Assembly (NCBI RefSeq): GCF_000418365.1
Contig: NC_021663.1
Location: 372,001 to 436,000 of the forward strand
Reading direction: 5' to 3'
DNA from: Corynebacterium terpenotabidum Y-11
GTDB taxonomy: Bacteria; Actinomycetota; Actinomycetes; Mycobacteriales; Mycobacteriaceae
Length of the DNA stretch: 64,000 nt
Shown: positions 1 to 8,792 of the stretch, in pieces
How the letters are laid out: each line of letters begins with the position of its first letter
How positions within the stretch are numbered: the first letter of the stretch is position 1
Notes under the pieces: model-generated
Seen by the model: the letters and a program-made list of their open reading frames with translations, nothing else
Told to the model about the DNA's origin: nothing
The model's database searches: none
Program-made: the position numbers and the translations under genes

Positions 1-2
1 AC

Positions 3-359
3 CGGCCGCGGATGACCACGATGGCCCTGCGCGTCCCGGTCTTCGCCTCCGGCGTGGTGACCGCGGCGACCGGGGCACCTGCCGCACTGCCGGCCGCGGT
101 GGGCTACGGCTCCCTGCTGGCGACGACCTCGGTCCTGGCGTCCGACCCGGAGAAGGGTGGTGCGCGTACCGACCTGGAGGGGATCGGTCTCGGCGGCAAC
201 CTTTTCGTCCTGTCCGACGGGCTGATCCTCGCCCGGCAGGCGTTCCTCACCGGGGATGCCCCGGTCGTGCGGGTCCTCGACGGGCTCGTCGACGGACTGG
301 TCATGGCGACCTACGTGGTCGCGCAACTGCTGCTCGTGGAGGGTTTCGCGCGTGACTGA
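3..359 (+). CDS. YhhN/TMEM86-family membrane protein, C-terminal part (5' end outside window)
   Basis: The frame is open to the left edge of the window, so only the last ~119 codons are seen. The segment LFVLSDGLILARQAFL matches the conserved 'FVLSD.L.A...F' signature of the YhhN/TMEM86 family, whose characterised members include lysoplasmalogenases; a further hydrophobic helix (VMATYVVAQLLLVEGF) ends the protein, as expected for the last membrane span. The family is usually ~200-230 residues, so about half is missing. The stop overlaps the GTG start of the next gene (GTGACTGA), indicating translational coupling. Substrate is not predictable. An ATG at 12 exists but is probably internal. Confidence 0.7.
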   Translation, partial: RPRMTTMALRVPVFASGVVTAATGAPAALPAAVGYGSLLATTSVLASDPEKGGARTDLEGIGLGGNLFVLSDGLILARQAFLTGDAPVVRVLDGLVDGLVMATYVVAQLLLVEGFARD

Positions 360-1035
360 ACCCGCATCCGGGAAGGGCCCCACGGAGTGGTCCGCCCACC
401 CGGTCGGCATCGGGCCGTGGGAGGTGGAGCATCCGGGCGTCCCCAGCCCGCTGGACGGCCCGGACGCCGACCGCTACGACCCGGAGCTGCTGGCCGACGG
501 TGACCGCCGCAATGTGGTGGACGCCTACCGGTACTGGCGGCGGTCGGCCATCGTCGCCGACATCGACACCCGACGTCACACCCTGCACATCGCCATCGAG
601 AATTTCGGGAACGACGCCAATATCGGCACCGTCGTGCGCACCGCGAACGCCTTCGCGGTCGACACCGTCCATATCGTGGGCAGGAAGCGGTGGAACCGGC
701 GCGGTGCGATGGTCACCGACCGCTACCAGCATCTGGAACATCATCCGGACACGACCTCGGTGATGGACTACGCCGCTGACCACGGCCTCACCGTCGTCGC
801 GGTGGACAACACCCCCGGATCGGTGCCACTGGAGACCGCGGAGCTGCCGGAGCGGTGTCTGCTCCTCTTCGGACAGGAAGGGCCCGGTGTCACCCCGGAA
901 GCCCAGGCCGGGGCAGCGATGACCGTTTCCATCGCCCAGTTCGGTTCGACTCGGTCGATCAACGCGGGGGTGGCGGCGGGGATCGCGATGCACGCCTGGA
1001 TCCGTCGGCACGCCGACCTCGACGCCGCCTGGTAG
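352..1035 (+). CDS. TrmH/SpoU-family RNA 2'-O-ribose methyltransferase
   Basis: Predicted SAM-dependent 2'-O-methylation of rRNA or tRNA by a SPOUT (trefoil-knot) enzyme of 227 residues. All three SPOUT motifs are visible: motif 1 NFGNDANIGTVVRTANAF, motif 2 LLFGQEGPGVTPE, and motif 3 FGSTRSINAGVAAGIAMHAW. The N-terminal ~70 residues are variable and may help substrate choice. I chose the GTG at 352 because a GGAGGG site lies 10-16 bases upstream and the start overlaps the stop of the preceding gene. An upstream ATG at 256 would lie entirely within the preceding gene. The exact target base cannot be read from sequence. Confidence 0.85.
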   Translation: MTEPASGKGPTEWSAHPVGIGPWEVEHPGVPSPLDGPDADRYDPELLADGDRRNVVDAYRYWRRSAIVADIDTRRHTLHIAIENFGNDANIGTVVRTANAFAVDTVHIVGRKRWNRRGAMVTDRYQHLEHHPDTTSVMDYAADHGLTVVAVDNTPGSVPLETAELPERCLLLFGQEGPGVTPEAQAGAAMTVSIAQFGSTRSINAGVAAGIAMHAWIRRHADLDAAW

Positions 1036-1045
1036 AAACGGTCCC

Positions 1046-2215
1046 ATGGACGAGATCTGGGACCATCGCGCCGATCTGGCGGAACAGGCCGTCATCGAGC
1101 GGCATGTCGCCAGGCTGTGGGGGATCCCGAAGACCACGCTCGGTGTCATCGCCTGGCCGCCGACCACCCGGGACAAGTTCTTCTACCACTGGCACTACTG
1201 GTGGCAGGCTCATTTCATCGACTGCCAGGTGGACGCCGCCACCCGCCGGGAGACCGGCCACCGGCTCCGGCGGATCCGGCGCACCATCCGCGGTATGCGG
1301 ATCCGTAATCAGCGTCCGCTGCCGCACAATGACTTCTACGATGACCGGACCTGGCTGGCGCTGGCCATGCACCGCACCCAGGATCTGCCGAGGTACGGGA
1401 CGGTGCGCTACCTGCCCGGCCTGGACGCCAGCGTGTTCGCCGGCGTGGATCCGCTGATCGGAGCCTGCCCGTGGAAGGTGGACGGGACCTTCTACAATGT
1501 GCCGACCAATGGGCCGCTGGCGATCCTCGCGGCCCGGACCGGCCGGACTGACCTGGCGGCCCAGCTCATCGACTGGATCTACCCGCGGCTCATCAACGCC
1601 GACGGGCTGGTGATGGACGGGGTGCAGTTGCGCGTCCACGGCGAGGACGCCCTGGCGGACATCCACACCTACAACCAGGGCGTGGTGCTCGGCGCACTGG
1701 TTGAGCTGGCGCGGGCGGAACGCGCTGCCGCCGGGGTCGCCGTCGACGCGGTCGATGAGGTGGGGATGGAGTACATCACCCGCGTCCACCACCTGGTGCA
1801 GGCGGTGGCGGCGCATGCGGCGACGACGGACGGCGTCATCGACCTCGGCAACGGGCGCGGTAACGGCGGTGGCGACGGCGGCCTGTTCAAGGGGATCCTG
1901 GCGCGCTACCTCGCCCTCGTTGTCACGGATCTGCCCGGGGATGACAAGCTGTCCCGGGCGACCCGGCAGCTGGCGAAGCGGCTGATCATCCAGTCAGCGG
2001 AGTCGGTGTGGCACTACCGGCTGGAGGTCGACGGTCTGCCGCTGTTCGGCGCGTCATGGGTGAGGGACGCCGCGCTGCCCCGGACCGGGGGACGACTCGG
2101 GACCTCCTTGAGCGTCGCCGCGGGGGCGGACCTGGGGGTGGCGGAGCGGGACCTGTCCGTGCAGCTGTCCGGGTGGATGCTCATGGAGGCGGCGGCCAGG
2201 GTGACCCGCGGGTGA
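1046..2215 (+). CDS. Glycoside hydrolase family 76-like protein
   Basis: A 389-residue protein resembling GH76 alpha-1,6-mannanases: the NDFYDDRTWLALA segment (about residues 94-106) carries the paired aspartates used as catalytic residues in this family, and ADIHTYNQGVVLGALVELA fits the later (alpha/alpha)6-barrel YNQG motif. There is no signal peptide or membrane segment, so unlike secreted fungal/bacterial GH76 enzymes it appears cytoplasmic. It sits just upstream of fda, an arrangement I recall from mycobacteria (Rv0365c near fba). A role on mannose-containing cell-envelope intermediates is only inference. Confidence 0.75.
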   Translation: MDEIWDHRADLAEQAVIERHVARLWGIPKTTLGVIAWPPTTRDKFFYHWHYWWQAHFIDCQVDAATRRETGHRLRRIRRTIRGMRIRNQRPLPHNDFYDDRTWLALAMHRTQDLPRYGTVRYLPGLDASVFAGVDPLIGACPWKVDGTFYNVPTNGPLAILAARTGRTDLAAQLIDWIYPRLINADGLVMDGVQLRVHGEDALADIHTYNQGVVLGALVELARAERAAAGVAVDAVDEVGMEYITRVHHLVQAVAAHAATTDGVIDLGNGRGNGGGDGGLFKGILARYLALVVTDLPGDDKLSRATRQLAKRLIIQSAESVWHYRLEVDGLPLFGASWVRDAALPRTGGRLGTSLSVAAGADLGVAERDLSVQLSGWMLMEAAARVTRG

Positions 2216-2297
2216 CCTCGGCTTCCCCGCGGGCGGACTGAAACGGGCATACTGGTAGGCAGTACTGCGTCAACACAGGTCCACAGGGAGGAACCCC

Positions 2298-3332
2298 ATG
2301 CCTATCGCCACCCCCGCCGTCTACCGTGACATGCTCGACAAGGCCAAGGAAAGCGGCTTCGCCTTCCCCGCCATCAACTGCACCTCGTCGGAGACAATCA
2401 ACGCGGCACTCAAGGGCTTCGCGGACGCCGAGTCCGATGGCATCATCCAGTTCTCCACCGGCGGTGCGGAGTTCGGGTCCGGGCTCAACGTGAAGAACAT
2501 GGTCGCCGGTGCCTCCGCGCTGGCAGCCTTCGCCCATGAGGCGGCGAAGCACTACGGCATCAATGTCGCACTGCACACCGACCACTGCCAGAAGGAGAAG
2601 CTGGACACCTACGTCCGCCCCCTGGTCGAGATCTCCCGCAAGCGGGTTGAGGCCGGCGAGATCCCGCTGTTCCAGTCCCACATGTGGGACGGTTCGGCCA
2701 TCCCGATCGACGAGAACCTGGCGATCGCCAAGGACCTGCTCCCGGCCTGTGCCGCCGCGGACATCATCCTCGAGGTCGAGATCGGCGTGGTCGGCGGTGA
2801 GGAGGACGGCGTCGAGGCCAAGGCCGGCGACAACCTCTACACCTCCGCCGAGGACTTCGAGAAGACCGTGGACGCCCTCGGTACCGGCGAGAACGGCCGT
2901 TATATCCTCGCCGCGACCTTCGGCAACGTCCACGGCGTGTACAAGCCGGGCAATGTGAAGCTGCGGCCGGAGGTCCTGGACCTGGGTCAGAAGACCGCCG
3001 CAGCGAAGCTGGGCCTGGCCGAGGGATCCCAGCCCTTCGACTTCGTCTTCCACGGTGGCTCCGGCTCCGAGAAGGAGAAGATCGAGGAGGCACTGCGCTA
3101 CGGCGTCATTAAGATGAACGTCGACACGGACACCCAGTACGCCTTCACCCGGCCCATCGCCGGACACATGTTCACCAACTACGACGGTGTGCTCAAGGTC
3201 GACGGCGAGGTCGGCAACAAGAAGGTCTACGACCCGCGCGTCTACATGAAGAAGGCCGAGGAGGCCATGAGCGTGCGCGTCGTCGAGGCCTGCACCGACC
3301 TTCACTCCGTCGGCACCTCCCTGGCCAAGTAG
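2298..3332 (+). CDS. fda: Class II fructose-1,6-bisphosphate aldolase
   Basis: Cleaves fructose 1,6-bisphosphate to DHAP and glyceraldehyde 3-phosphate in glycolysis, and works in reverse in gluconeogenesis. The 344-residue protein has the corynebacterial class II length and closely matches what I remember of C. glutamicum Fda (start MPIATP, then FAFPAINCTSSETINAALKG). Zn-binding region VALHTDHCQK, the acidic EVEIGVVGGEEDGVEAKAG segment, FGNVHGVYKPGN and phosphate-binding VFHGGSGS and KMNVDTDTQ are all intact. GGGAGGAA precedes the ATG at good spacing. The downstream DUF3151 gene follows after 7 bases, suggesting co-transcription. Confidence 0.98.
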   Translation: MPIATPAVYRDMLDKAKESGFAFPAINCTSSETINAALKGFADAESDGIIQFSTGGAEFGSGLNVKNMVAGASALAAFAHEAAKHYGINVALHTDHCQKEKLDTYVRPLVEISRKRVEAGEIPLFQSHMWDGSAIPIDENLAIAKDLLPACAAADIILEVEIGVVGGEEDGVEAKAGDNLYTSAEDFEKTVDALGTGENGRYILAATFGNVHGVYKPGNVKLRPEVLDLGQKTAAAKLGLAEGSQPFDFVFHGGSGSEKEKIEEALRYGVIKMNVDTDTQYAFTRPIAGHMFTNYDGVLKVDGEVGNKKVYDPRVYMKKAEEAMSVRVVEACTDLHSVGTSLAK

Positions 3333-3339
3333 GTCGGGC

Positions 3340-3786
3340 GTGGCTGAGCAGATCCGGAAAGGCCGCGACCTCTTCGGTGTGGAGCACCCGGAGGTCCGGT
3401 TGCCGGCGGCGCTGGCGTCCGCCGTGGTCGGCGGGGAGACGGTGCAGCAGCTCGAGGAGCTGGCCGTGACGAACCCGAAGGATTCGGGTGTGTGGGCGGC
3501 CCTGGCCGCCTACCACCTGCAGCAGGGGGCGTCGCCGAGTGAGAAGATCACCGCATATGCCTGCGCCCGGACCGGCTACCACCGGGGTCTGGACGCCCTG
3601 CGGTCCAACGGGTGGCGCGGGACCGGTCCGGTGCCGTGGTCCCATGAGCCGAACCGCGGGGTTCTGCGGGCGATCATGATGCTCTCCGTCGTGGCCCACG
3701 CCATCGGCGAGGAGGACGAGTACATCCGCTGCCTCAACCTCGTCAACGACTGCGATCCGGACGCCGCGGACCAGATGCTTGGCTGA
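3340..3786 (+). CDS. DUF3151 family protein
   Basis: A 148-residue soluble protein conserved next to fructose-bisphosphate aldolase and purA in corynebacteria and mycobacteria. Recognisable family segments are VWAALAAYHLQQG, AYACARTGYHRGLDALR, SNGWRGTGPVPWSHEPN and AIGEEDEYIRCLNLVNDCDP. No catalytic motif is known to me; the sequence is mostly helical and TPR-like in feel. It begins with GTG 7 bases after the fda stop and is almost certainly in the same transcript. The cellular role is unknown. Confidence 0.9.
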   Translation: MAEQIRKGRDLFGVEHPEVRLPAALASAVVGGETVQQLEELAVTNPKDSGVWAALAAYHLQQGASPSEKITAYACARTGYHRGLDALRSNGWRGTGPVPWSHEPNRGVLRAIMMLSVVAHAIGEEDEYIRCLNLVNDCDPDAADQMLG

Positions 3787-3788
3787 GT

Positions 3789-4772
3789 GTGCTGCGGCGT
3801 GCGGGGGTGTGCTGTCTGGTCGTGCTGCTGGTGTGCGGCGTGGCCTGGACACTGTCGCCGTGGTGGGGGGTGTTCACCGACCGGCTTCCGGTCGCGGTAG
3901 CGTGGCTGCTTCCGGCGGCCCAGTCGACCTGGCCGACCGGGTTCGCTGTGGCGGTGGTCGCCGCTGTCGCGGTGGTGTGGCTGCGGTGCCGACGTGCGGT
4001 GGCGGTCGGTGCCACAGTGGCCGCGGTGCTGGTGTGCGCGGCGACGGTGCTGGTCCCCGGGGTGCTGGGTCGTGCCGCCTCGGGGACGCCGGGGGCGAAA
4101 GCTGAGGGGACGGTGCGCATCCTCTCGGTGAACACCTGGTACCACCAGGCGTCCGATGCGGCGCTGGCGGCGATGGCCCGGGAGATGGACGCCGATGTGG
4201 TGGTCCTCGCCGAAACCTCGGCGGCGGAGGTCGCCGCCGTGGAGGCGGCGACCGGGCTCCAGTCCGTGCTGCCGACCTCCACCCGGACCCGCGGTGGCGG
4301 GACGGCCCTGCTGGTGCGGCCGTCGTGGACCGTCGACGGGTCGGTGGCAGACCTGCACCTGACCCGGCACCAGAATCCGGTGGCGGAGCTGGAGAACTTC
4401 ACGATGACGGGCGTGCACACCAACGCGCCCGCCTACAGTGACCTGGTCGGTGGGTGGGTGACCGAGATGGATGACCTGCGCACCTGGGCGGCGTCCGTCG
4501 ACGGTCCGCTGGTCATGGCGGGTGACTTCAACGCCACCGCCGCGCACCCGGAACTGCGGCGGCTGATGACCGGGCTCACCGACTGCACCGGCGGACCGGG
4601 TGTGGCCGACGGCCTGCTCGCGGCGCCGACCTGGCCACGCGCCGGGAACATTCCGGTGCCGGTGCTGCGCCTGGACCACATCCTGGTGCGCGGGTTCACC
4701 TGTGCCGACGCAGGTGTGGTCGGGGTCCCCGGCAGTGACCACGCGGGGATCTGGGCCGACCTCCGGTGGTGA
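3789..4772 (+). CDS. Membrane-anchored endonuclease/exonuclease/phosphatase (EEP) family protein
   Basis: The first ~105 residues hold three hydrophobic segments (about 5-20, 35-64 and 70-92), followed by an EEP (DNase I-like) domain. Active-site motifs are present: ILSVNTWYH (Asn), ADVVVLAETS (Glu, metal ligand), AGDFNATAAHPE (Asp/Asn), LDHILVRG and the terminal GSDHAGIWADL (catalytic Asp-His). Placed outside the membrane, such a domain could hydrolyse phosphodiesters, phospholipid headgroups or exogenous nucleic acid; the fold does not tell which. The GTG start lies 2 bases after the DUF3151 stop, so it is part of the fda transcript. Confidence 0.85.
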   Translation: MLRRAGVCCLVVLLVCGVAWTLSPWWGVFTDRLPVAVAWLLPAAQSTWPTGFAVAVVAAVAVVWLRCRRAVAVGATVAAVLVCAATVLVPGVLGRAASGTPGAKAEGTVRILSVNTWYHQASDAALAAMAREMDADVVVLAETSAAEVAAVEAATGLQSVLPTSTRTRGGGTALLVRPSWTVDGSVADLHLTRHQNPVAELENFTMTGVHTNAPAYSDLVGGWVTEMDDLRTWAASVDGPLVMAGDFNATAAHPELRRLMTGLTDCTGGPGVADGLLAAPTWPRAGNIPVPVLRLDHILVRGFTCADAGVVGVPGSDHAGIWADLRW

Positions 4773-4797
4773 GAGATGGCCGCGGGGGCGTGCGACA

Positions 4798-6021
4798 ATG
4801 GTCGCCATGGCTGATCAGAAGGGCTGGTTCCGGCACCGCACCCGGGCAAGTACCGGCGTGCGTGCCGCCACGGCGTCCCTGCGCCGGATCGCCCCCCGGC
4901 GGGGTGTGCAGCGCGTCCGGACAACGGCGATCTTCGCCGTGCAGGCAGCACTGACCGCCGGCCTCGCCTTCTGGTTCGCCACGGACGTCATCGGTCATGA
5001 CAACGCGTTCTTCGCACCGATCGCCGGTGTGATCAGTATCGGAATCAACAGTGGTAAGCACCTGCGTCGTGGCCTGGAGATCGTCATCGGTGCAGCGATC
5101 GGCATCGCCATCGGTGACCTGGTCATCGCCGAGATCGGTGGCGGGGCCTGGCAGATCTCGGTGCTGGTGCTGGCCGCGATCCTGCTTGCCACCTTCGTCG
5201 ACCGTGGTCCACTCGTCGCCCCGCAGGCGGCGAGTTCGGCGGTGCTGGTCGCCACACTGCTGCCGCCGGGGGATTCCGGCGCCTTCGACCGGGTGGTGGA
5301 CGCCCTGGTGGGCGGTGCGATCGGCCTGATCATGCTGGCGGTCATCCCGCGGAATCCGCTGCGTGCGGTGCGCCGGGAAATGGCCAGCCTCATCGCGAAG
5401 GCGGCGCTGGTGCTCGATGACGTCGCCGACGGGATCGAGGACCGGGACGCCACCGTCATCCGCGAGGCACTGGAGATCGCCCGGGGTACGCAGGCGAGTG
5501 TGAATGCGATGCAGGCGGCGATGACCAGCGGGGACGAGACGATTGCCCTGTCGCCGATCTACTGGTCGGCGAAGCGGTACGCCAGGTCCGTCAACCGGAC
5601 GTTGGCCCCGGTGGACAATGTCATGCGTAATACCCGGGTGCTGGCGCGCCGGGCGGAGATCATGATCGACGACCACATCGAGCCTCATCCGGAGATGGCC
5701 CGGTTGATCCGGGAGCTGGCGGACACCCTCGGTCACCTCGGCGCGGTCTACGAGGAGGGCGGATCGAAGGCGACGAATGAGGAACTGCTGCGGGTTCCGG
5801 AGGTCACCCGGCGTTTCCAGATCATCGCCGGTCGTGCCTACCTGTCCATCGCAGATGGGGCCGGACTGTCCGGGACAATGGTGCTCGGGCAGTGCCGGTC
5901 GATCATCGTGGACGCCCTGCAGATCTGCGGCATGTCGCGGGAGTCCGCGATGGCGGCGCTGGTGCCGACCGTGGAGCATCCGGGGCAGAGACCGGAGGTG
6001 TGGGAGCCGGAGAATGACTGA
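4798..6021 (+). CDS. FUSC/aromatic-acid-exporter-like membrane protein
   Basis: About 407 residues. The N-terminal half has about six hydrophobic helices in the order typical of FUSC/ArAE proteins (IFAVQAALTAGLAFWF, FFAPIAGVISIGINSG, IVIGAAIGIAIGDLVIAEIG, ISVLVLAAILLATFVD, then AALVGGAIGLIMLAVIP-type), and the C-terminal half is soluble and helical. The motif NSGKHLRRGLEIVIGAAIGI resembles the conserved 'R..R...T..G...G' helix of the family. Two ATGs are possible, 4798 and 4807; the GGGGG at 4784-4788 fits 4798 better. It follows the EEP gene by 25 bases and ends 6 bases from the convergent transporter gene. Substrate unknown. Confidence 0.8.
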   Translation: MVAMADQKGWFRHRTRASTGVRAATASLRRIAPRRGVQRVRTTAIFAVQAALTAGLAFWFATDVIGHDNAFFAPIAGVISIGINSGKHLRRGLEIVIGAAIGIAIGDLVIAEIGGGAWQISVLVLAAILLATFVDRGPLVAPQAASSAVLVATLLPPGDSGAFDRVVDALVGGAIGLIMLAVIPRNPLRAVRREMASLIAKAALVLDDVADGIEDRDATVIREALEIARGTQASVNAMQAAMTSGDETIALSPIYWSAKRYARSVNRTLAPVDNVMRNTRVLARRAEIMIDDHIEPHPEMARLIRELADTLGHLGAVYEEGGSKATNEELLRVPEVTRRFQIIAGRAYLSIADGAGLSGTMVLGQCRSIIVDALQICGMSRESAMAALVPTVEHPGQRPEVWEPEND

Positions 6022-6027
6022 GGACGC

Positions 6028-7068
6028 CTACTCCGGCAGGTAGTCGTTGGTCGTGGCGGATGCCCCGTCGATGTCCTCATTGTCGGCACCCTCCAGCAGG
6101 CCATTATCGCGCATCCAGCCGGCGTACTCTGCCCAGTCTGCGGCGTCCTGCACGCCGAAGGCCTCACCGTCCCCGGTGGCGTTCACCCCACCCTTCTGCA
6201 GGATAGTGATGGTGGCATCCACCATCTTCACGAGCAGGTCAGGGTCATAGGAGCCCTTAGTCACCGGGGTGAGCGCGTCGACCGCCACCTGGGTATCGGC
6301 GAGGGCGGCGTCCTGCCCCTCGGCGGTGCCGGCGAGGAAGGCGCGGACGCGGTCGGCGTAGGCGGCGTCCTCGGCCAGTCGCGTCGGATTGGCGATAATG
6401 ACCAGTTCCGCGGACTCCGGCAGGCCGAGTTCCTGTGCGGACAATGTGATGATGTCTGTCTGCTCGGCGAGTTCCACGCCCTCGATGTTGGGGTAGGCGC
6501 CGAAAATGGCGTCCACCTGGTCGGACAGTAGCGCCTGGTTGAGGTTCTGCTGCACATTCGGCATGGTGATGCTCTCCGGGTCGATGCCGGCCTGCTCCGC
6601 GATATAGCGCATCGACGGCTCCTGGGACGGCACACCGGACCCCGCCACGGTTTTCCCCTCGAGGTCCTTGGCGGAGGTGATCCCGGAACTCTTCTTCGCG
6701 ATCAGCGAGTTCAGCGCGGTGGGGATCAGGGCGCCGACGTTGACCACGTCGAGGCCCTGGGCGGCGGCGAGGATCGTGTCCGTCTCATAACTGATCGCCA
6801 GGTCGGCCTGTCCGAGGGAGACCTGCTTGGCGGCGTCCGCCGTGGTACCGGGAATGATGAACTCCGGGTCCACGCCGTGGTTCTCGTAGGCGCCGATCTG
6901 GTCGGCGGTGTAGATCGCCAGGTGGTCCGGGTTGGGGTTCCAGTCCAGCAGGACGCTGACCTGGTCTGTGTCGGAGTCTGTGTCGGAGTCTGAGGAGCAG
7001 GCGGCGAGGGACGCCGCGGTGAGCAGGGCGGCGACGCAGGCGGCGGCGCGGGTGGCGGTGGGGGTCAT
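6028..7068 (-). CDS. thiY: Thiamine-precursor (HMP-type) ABC transporter substrate-binding lipoprotein
   Basis: A 346-residue secreted lipoprotein: signal peptide with lipobox LAAC (AALLTAASLAACSS), then an NMT1/THI5-like solute-binding domain beginning VSVLLDWNPNPDHLAIYTA, which is the family hallmark for binding pyrimidine precursors of thiamine. Further family segments are FIIPGTTADAAKQVSLGQ and AISYETD. It is the third gene of an operon (ATPase, permease, binding protein) behind a TPP riboswitch, and its ATG overlaps the permease stop (ATGA). The riboswitch makes a thiamine-related ligand very likely; hydroxymethylpyrimidine or formylaminopyrimidine is inferred from the family. Confidence 0.88.
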   Translation of the reverse strand: MTPTATRAAACVAALLTAASLAACSSDSDTDSDTDQVSVLLDWNPNPDHLAIYTADQIGAYENHGVDPEFIIPGTTADAAKQVSLGQADLAISYETDTILAAAQGLDVVNVGALIPTALNSLIAKKSSGITSAKDLEGKTVAGSGVPSQEPSMRYIAEQAGIDPESITMPNVQQNLNQALLSDQVDAIFGAYPNIEGVELAEQTDIITLSAQELGLPESAELVIIANPTRLAEDAAYADRVRAFLAGTAEGQDAALADTQVAVDALTPVTKGSYDPDLLVKMVDATITILQKGGVNATGDGEAFGVQDAADWAEYAGWMRDNGLLEGADNEDIDGASATTNDYLPE

Positions 7069-7838
7069 GAGTTTTCCTTCCGTGCCGTGGCAGTCCACGG
7101 GCAGCAGAGACGGTCGAGGGCGACCACGGTCAGCAGCAGAACCGCTGACATGGCCGTGAGAATGACGACGAGAGCGAAGACGAAATCGGTCTGCAGCCGC
7201 GGAATCGCCTGCAGCAGCAGGTAACCCAGCCCGTCGGTGGAGCCGGTGTATTCGGCGAAGACGGCGGCGACCGGGGCATAGGTCACCGCGACGCGCAGCC
7301 CGGCGAATCCGGCGGGCAGGGCGGCGGGGAAGCGCACCCGCCAGAACAGGGAATGGCGCGTGGCGTGCAGGCTGCGCATCGTGTCGATCAGCCGCGGATC
7401 GGTCGAACGGATCCCGGACAGCAGGTTCATCGCCACCGGGAAGAAACACATCAGGGCCACGACGAGGATCTTCGGCAGGGTTCCGTAGCCCAGGGCGATG
7501 GTGAAGACCGGGCCGATGACGGCGACAGGCACCGACTGTGACGCCACCAGGAGTGGTGCGAAGGCATTGCCCAGCAGCGGGACGTAACCGGCACCGACGG
7601 CCACGACCAGGGCCACGGCAAGTCCGAGCGCCATGCCGAGGAGGGTCTCGGACAGCGTCACCCAGGTGGCGGACGCCAACCGGTCCGACCAGTTGTCACC
7701 CAGTGCGGTGATGACCGATCCGGGGGAGGGCAGGACGTAGTCCTCGGTGCGGCCGTCGGTGGTGGCGAACACCCAGACGAGCACGATGAGTACCACCGTG
7801 ACCAATGGCGGGAGGATCCTTGTGGGCAGGCGGGTCAT
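7065..7838 (-). CDS. thiX: ABC transporter permease of thiamine-precursor importer
   Basis: A 257-residue integral membrane protein with about six hydrophobic helices, of the SsuC/TauC/ThiX type. The EAA-loop region is visible as RSTDPRLIDTMRSLHATRHS followed by LFWRVRFPAALPAGFAGLRV, which docks the ATPase. C-terminal helix SAVLLLTVVALDRL is the last span. It overlaps both neighbours by four bases (ATGA), a tightly coupled three-gene operon under the TPP riboswitch. It would form the translocation pore for the ligand delivered by the adjacent lipoprotein. Confidence 0.88.
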   Translation of the reverse strand: MTRLPTRILPPLVTVVLIVLVWVFATTDGRTEDYVLPSPGSVITALGDNWSDRLASATWVTLSETLLGMALGLAVALVVAVGAGYVPLLGNAFAPLLVASQSVPVAVIGPVFTIALGYGTLPKILVVALMCFFPVAMNLLSGIRSTDPRLIDTMRSLHATRHSLFWRVRFPAALPAGFAGLRVAVTYAPVAAVFAEYTGSTDGLGYLLLQAIPRLQTDFVFALVVILTAMSAVLLLTVVALDRLCCPWTATARKENS

Positions 7839-8623
7839 GCGGCGGCCCCCGGTGTGGAACCGAGGTGGTCCAGGATTCCCGCGCGGGACGCCGCGAACTC
7901 CGGATCGGCGAGGACCTCGGCGCGGCTGCGTCCGGCCCGGCGGCTGAACCAGCCCGGCCAGGTCCCGGCGACGGTACCCCGGTCGAGCAGGACCACCCGG
8001 TGGGCCAGGAGCAGCGCCTCATCGACGTCATGGGTGACCATGATCATCGTGGTCCCGGAGCCTGCGAGCAGTGACGCCAGCCAGTCCTGGATCTCACCGC
8101 GGGTGATGGCGTCCAGCGCGCCGAGTGGCTCGTCGGCGAGCAGGACAGGCTTCTCGGCGAGCAGGGCGCGGGCCAGGGCGGCGCGCTGCCGCATGCCGCC
8201 ACTGAGTCGGTCCGGTCGGGATCGGCCCTGGCCGGCGAGTCCGCAGCGCTCCAGCATGGTGTCGGCGCGGGAGCGGGCCTCGCGGCGTCCGATCCCCCGG
8301 TTACGCAACGCGACGGCGACATTGTCCTGTACCGAGAACCACGGCAGCAGGCTGTCGCCCTGCGGCATCAGGGCGCAGTGGGTGAGGCGGGCGTCCTCCC
8401 GGGATCCGTCGAGGACGCGTACCGTCCCGGAGGTGGGACGCAACAGTCCACCGATGAGGTGGAGCAGGGTGGATTTTCCGCAGCCGGAGCGGCCGATGAC
8501 GGCGACATGCTCGCCGACGGGAACGGACAGCTGCACGTCGCGCAGGACGGCGGGTGTGGGGTGCGGGTGGGTCGGATAGGTGAGGTCGACGTGGTCGACC
8601 GACACCGCCAGGTCAGGCGGCAT
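7835..8623 (-). CDS. thiZ: ABC transporter ATP-binding protein of thiamine-precursor importer
   Basis: A 262-residue cytoplasmic NBD, first gene of the operon. Walker A GRSGCGKST, Q-loop LMPQGDSLLPW, signature LSGGMRQRAALARALL, Walker B VLLADEPLGALD and switch histidine VTHDVDEAL are all intact. The family is SsuB/TauB/ThiZ-like; identity rests on the TPP riboswitch in its leader and the THI5-like binding protein encoded downstream. The ribosome site GGAGGAA sits 7 bases before the ATG and lies within the 3' end of the riboswitch, so TPP probably controls translation initiation. Confidence 0.9.
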   Translation of the reverse strand: MPPDLAVSVDHVDLTYPTHPHPTPAVLRDVQLSVPVGEHVAVIGRSGCGKSTLLHLIGGLLRPTSGTVRVLDGSREDARLTHCALMPQGDSLLPWFSVQDNVAVALRNRGIGRREARSRADTMLERCGLAGQGRSRPDRLSGGMRQRAALARALLAEKPVLLADEPLGALDAITRGEIQDWLASLLAGSGTTMIMVTHDVDEALLLAHRVVLLDRGTVAGTWPGWFSRRAGRSRAEVLADPEFAASRAGILDHLGSTPGAAA

Positions 8624-8626
8624 AGG

Positions 8627-8708
8627 GACATTCCTCCGCTCATGTGAATGAGGTCAGGTTCAGCGGGTGTGATCTCAGTCCCGGACATACGTCCGGGACA
8701 CCCCGTGT
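8627..8708 (-). promoter_or_regulatory. TPP riboswitch (THI element) upstream of thiZXY
   Basis: Read on the minus strand the leader contains the conserved THI-box pieces in order: CGGGGTGTCC, a variable hairpin (CCCGGACGTATGTCCGGG), CTGAGAT, ACACCCGCTGAACCTGA and a final helix leading to GCGGAGGAA. A GACA/TGTC pairing can close the P1 helix, the 3' strand falling between the ribosome site and the ATG of the ATPase gene. No U-tract follows, so control is more likely by hiding the ribosome site than by termination. Confidence 0.93.
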
Positions 8709-8792
8709 CGGATATTCAGTTTGGTGCAGGGATCCACCATAGAGGAAACCTCCCGCGACCACAGGACCGGTGGAATCTGCCACCATGGAGGA

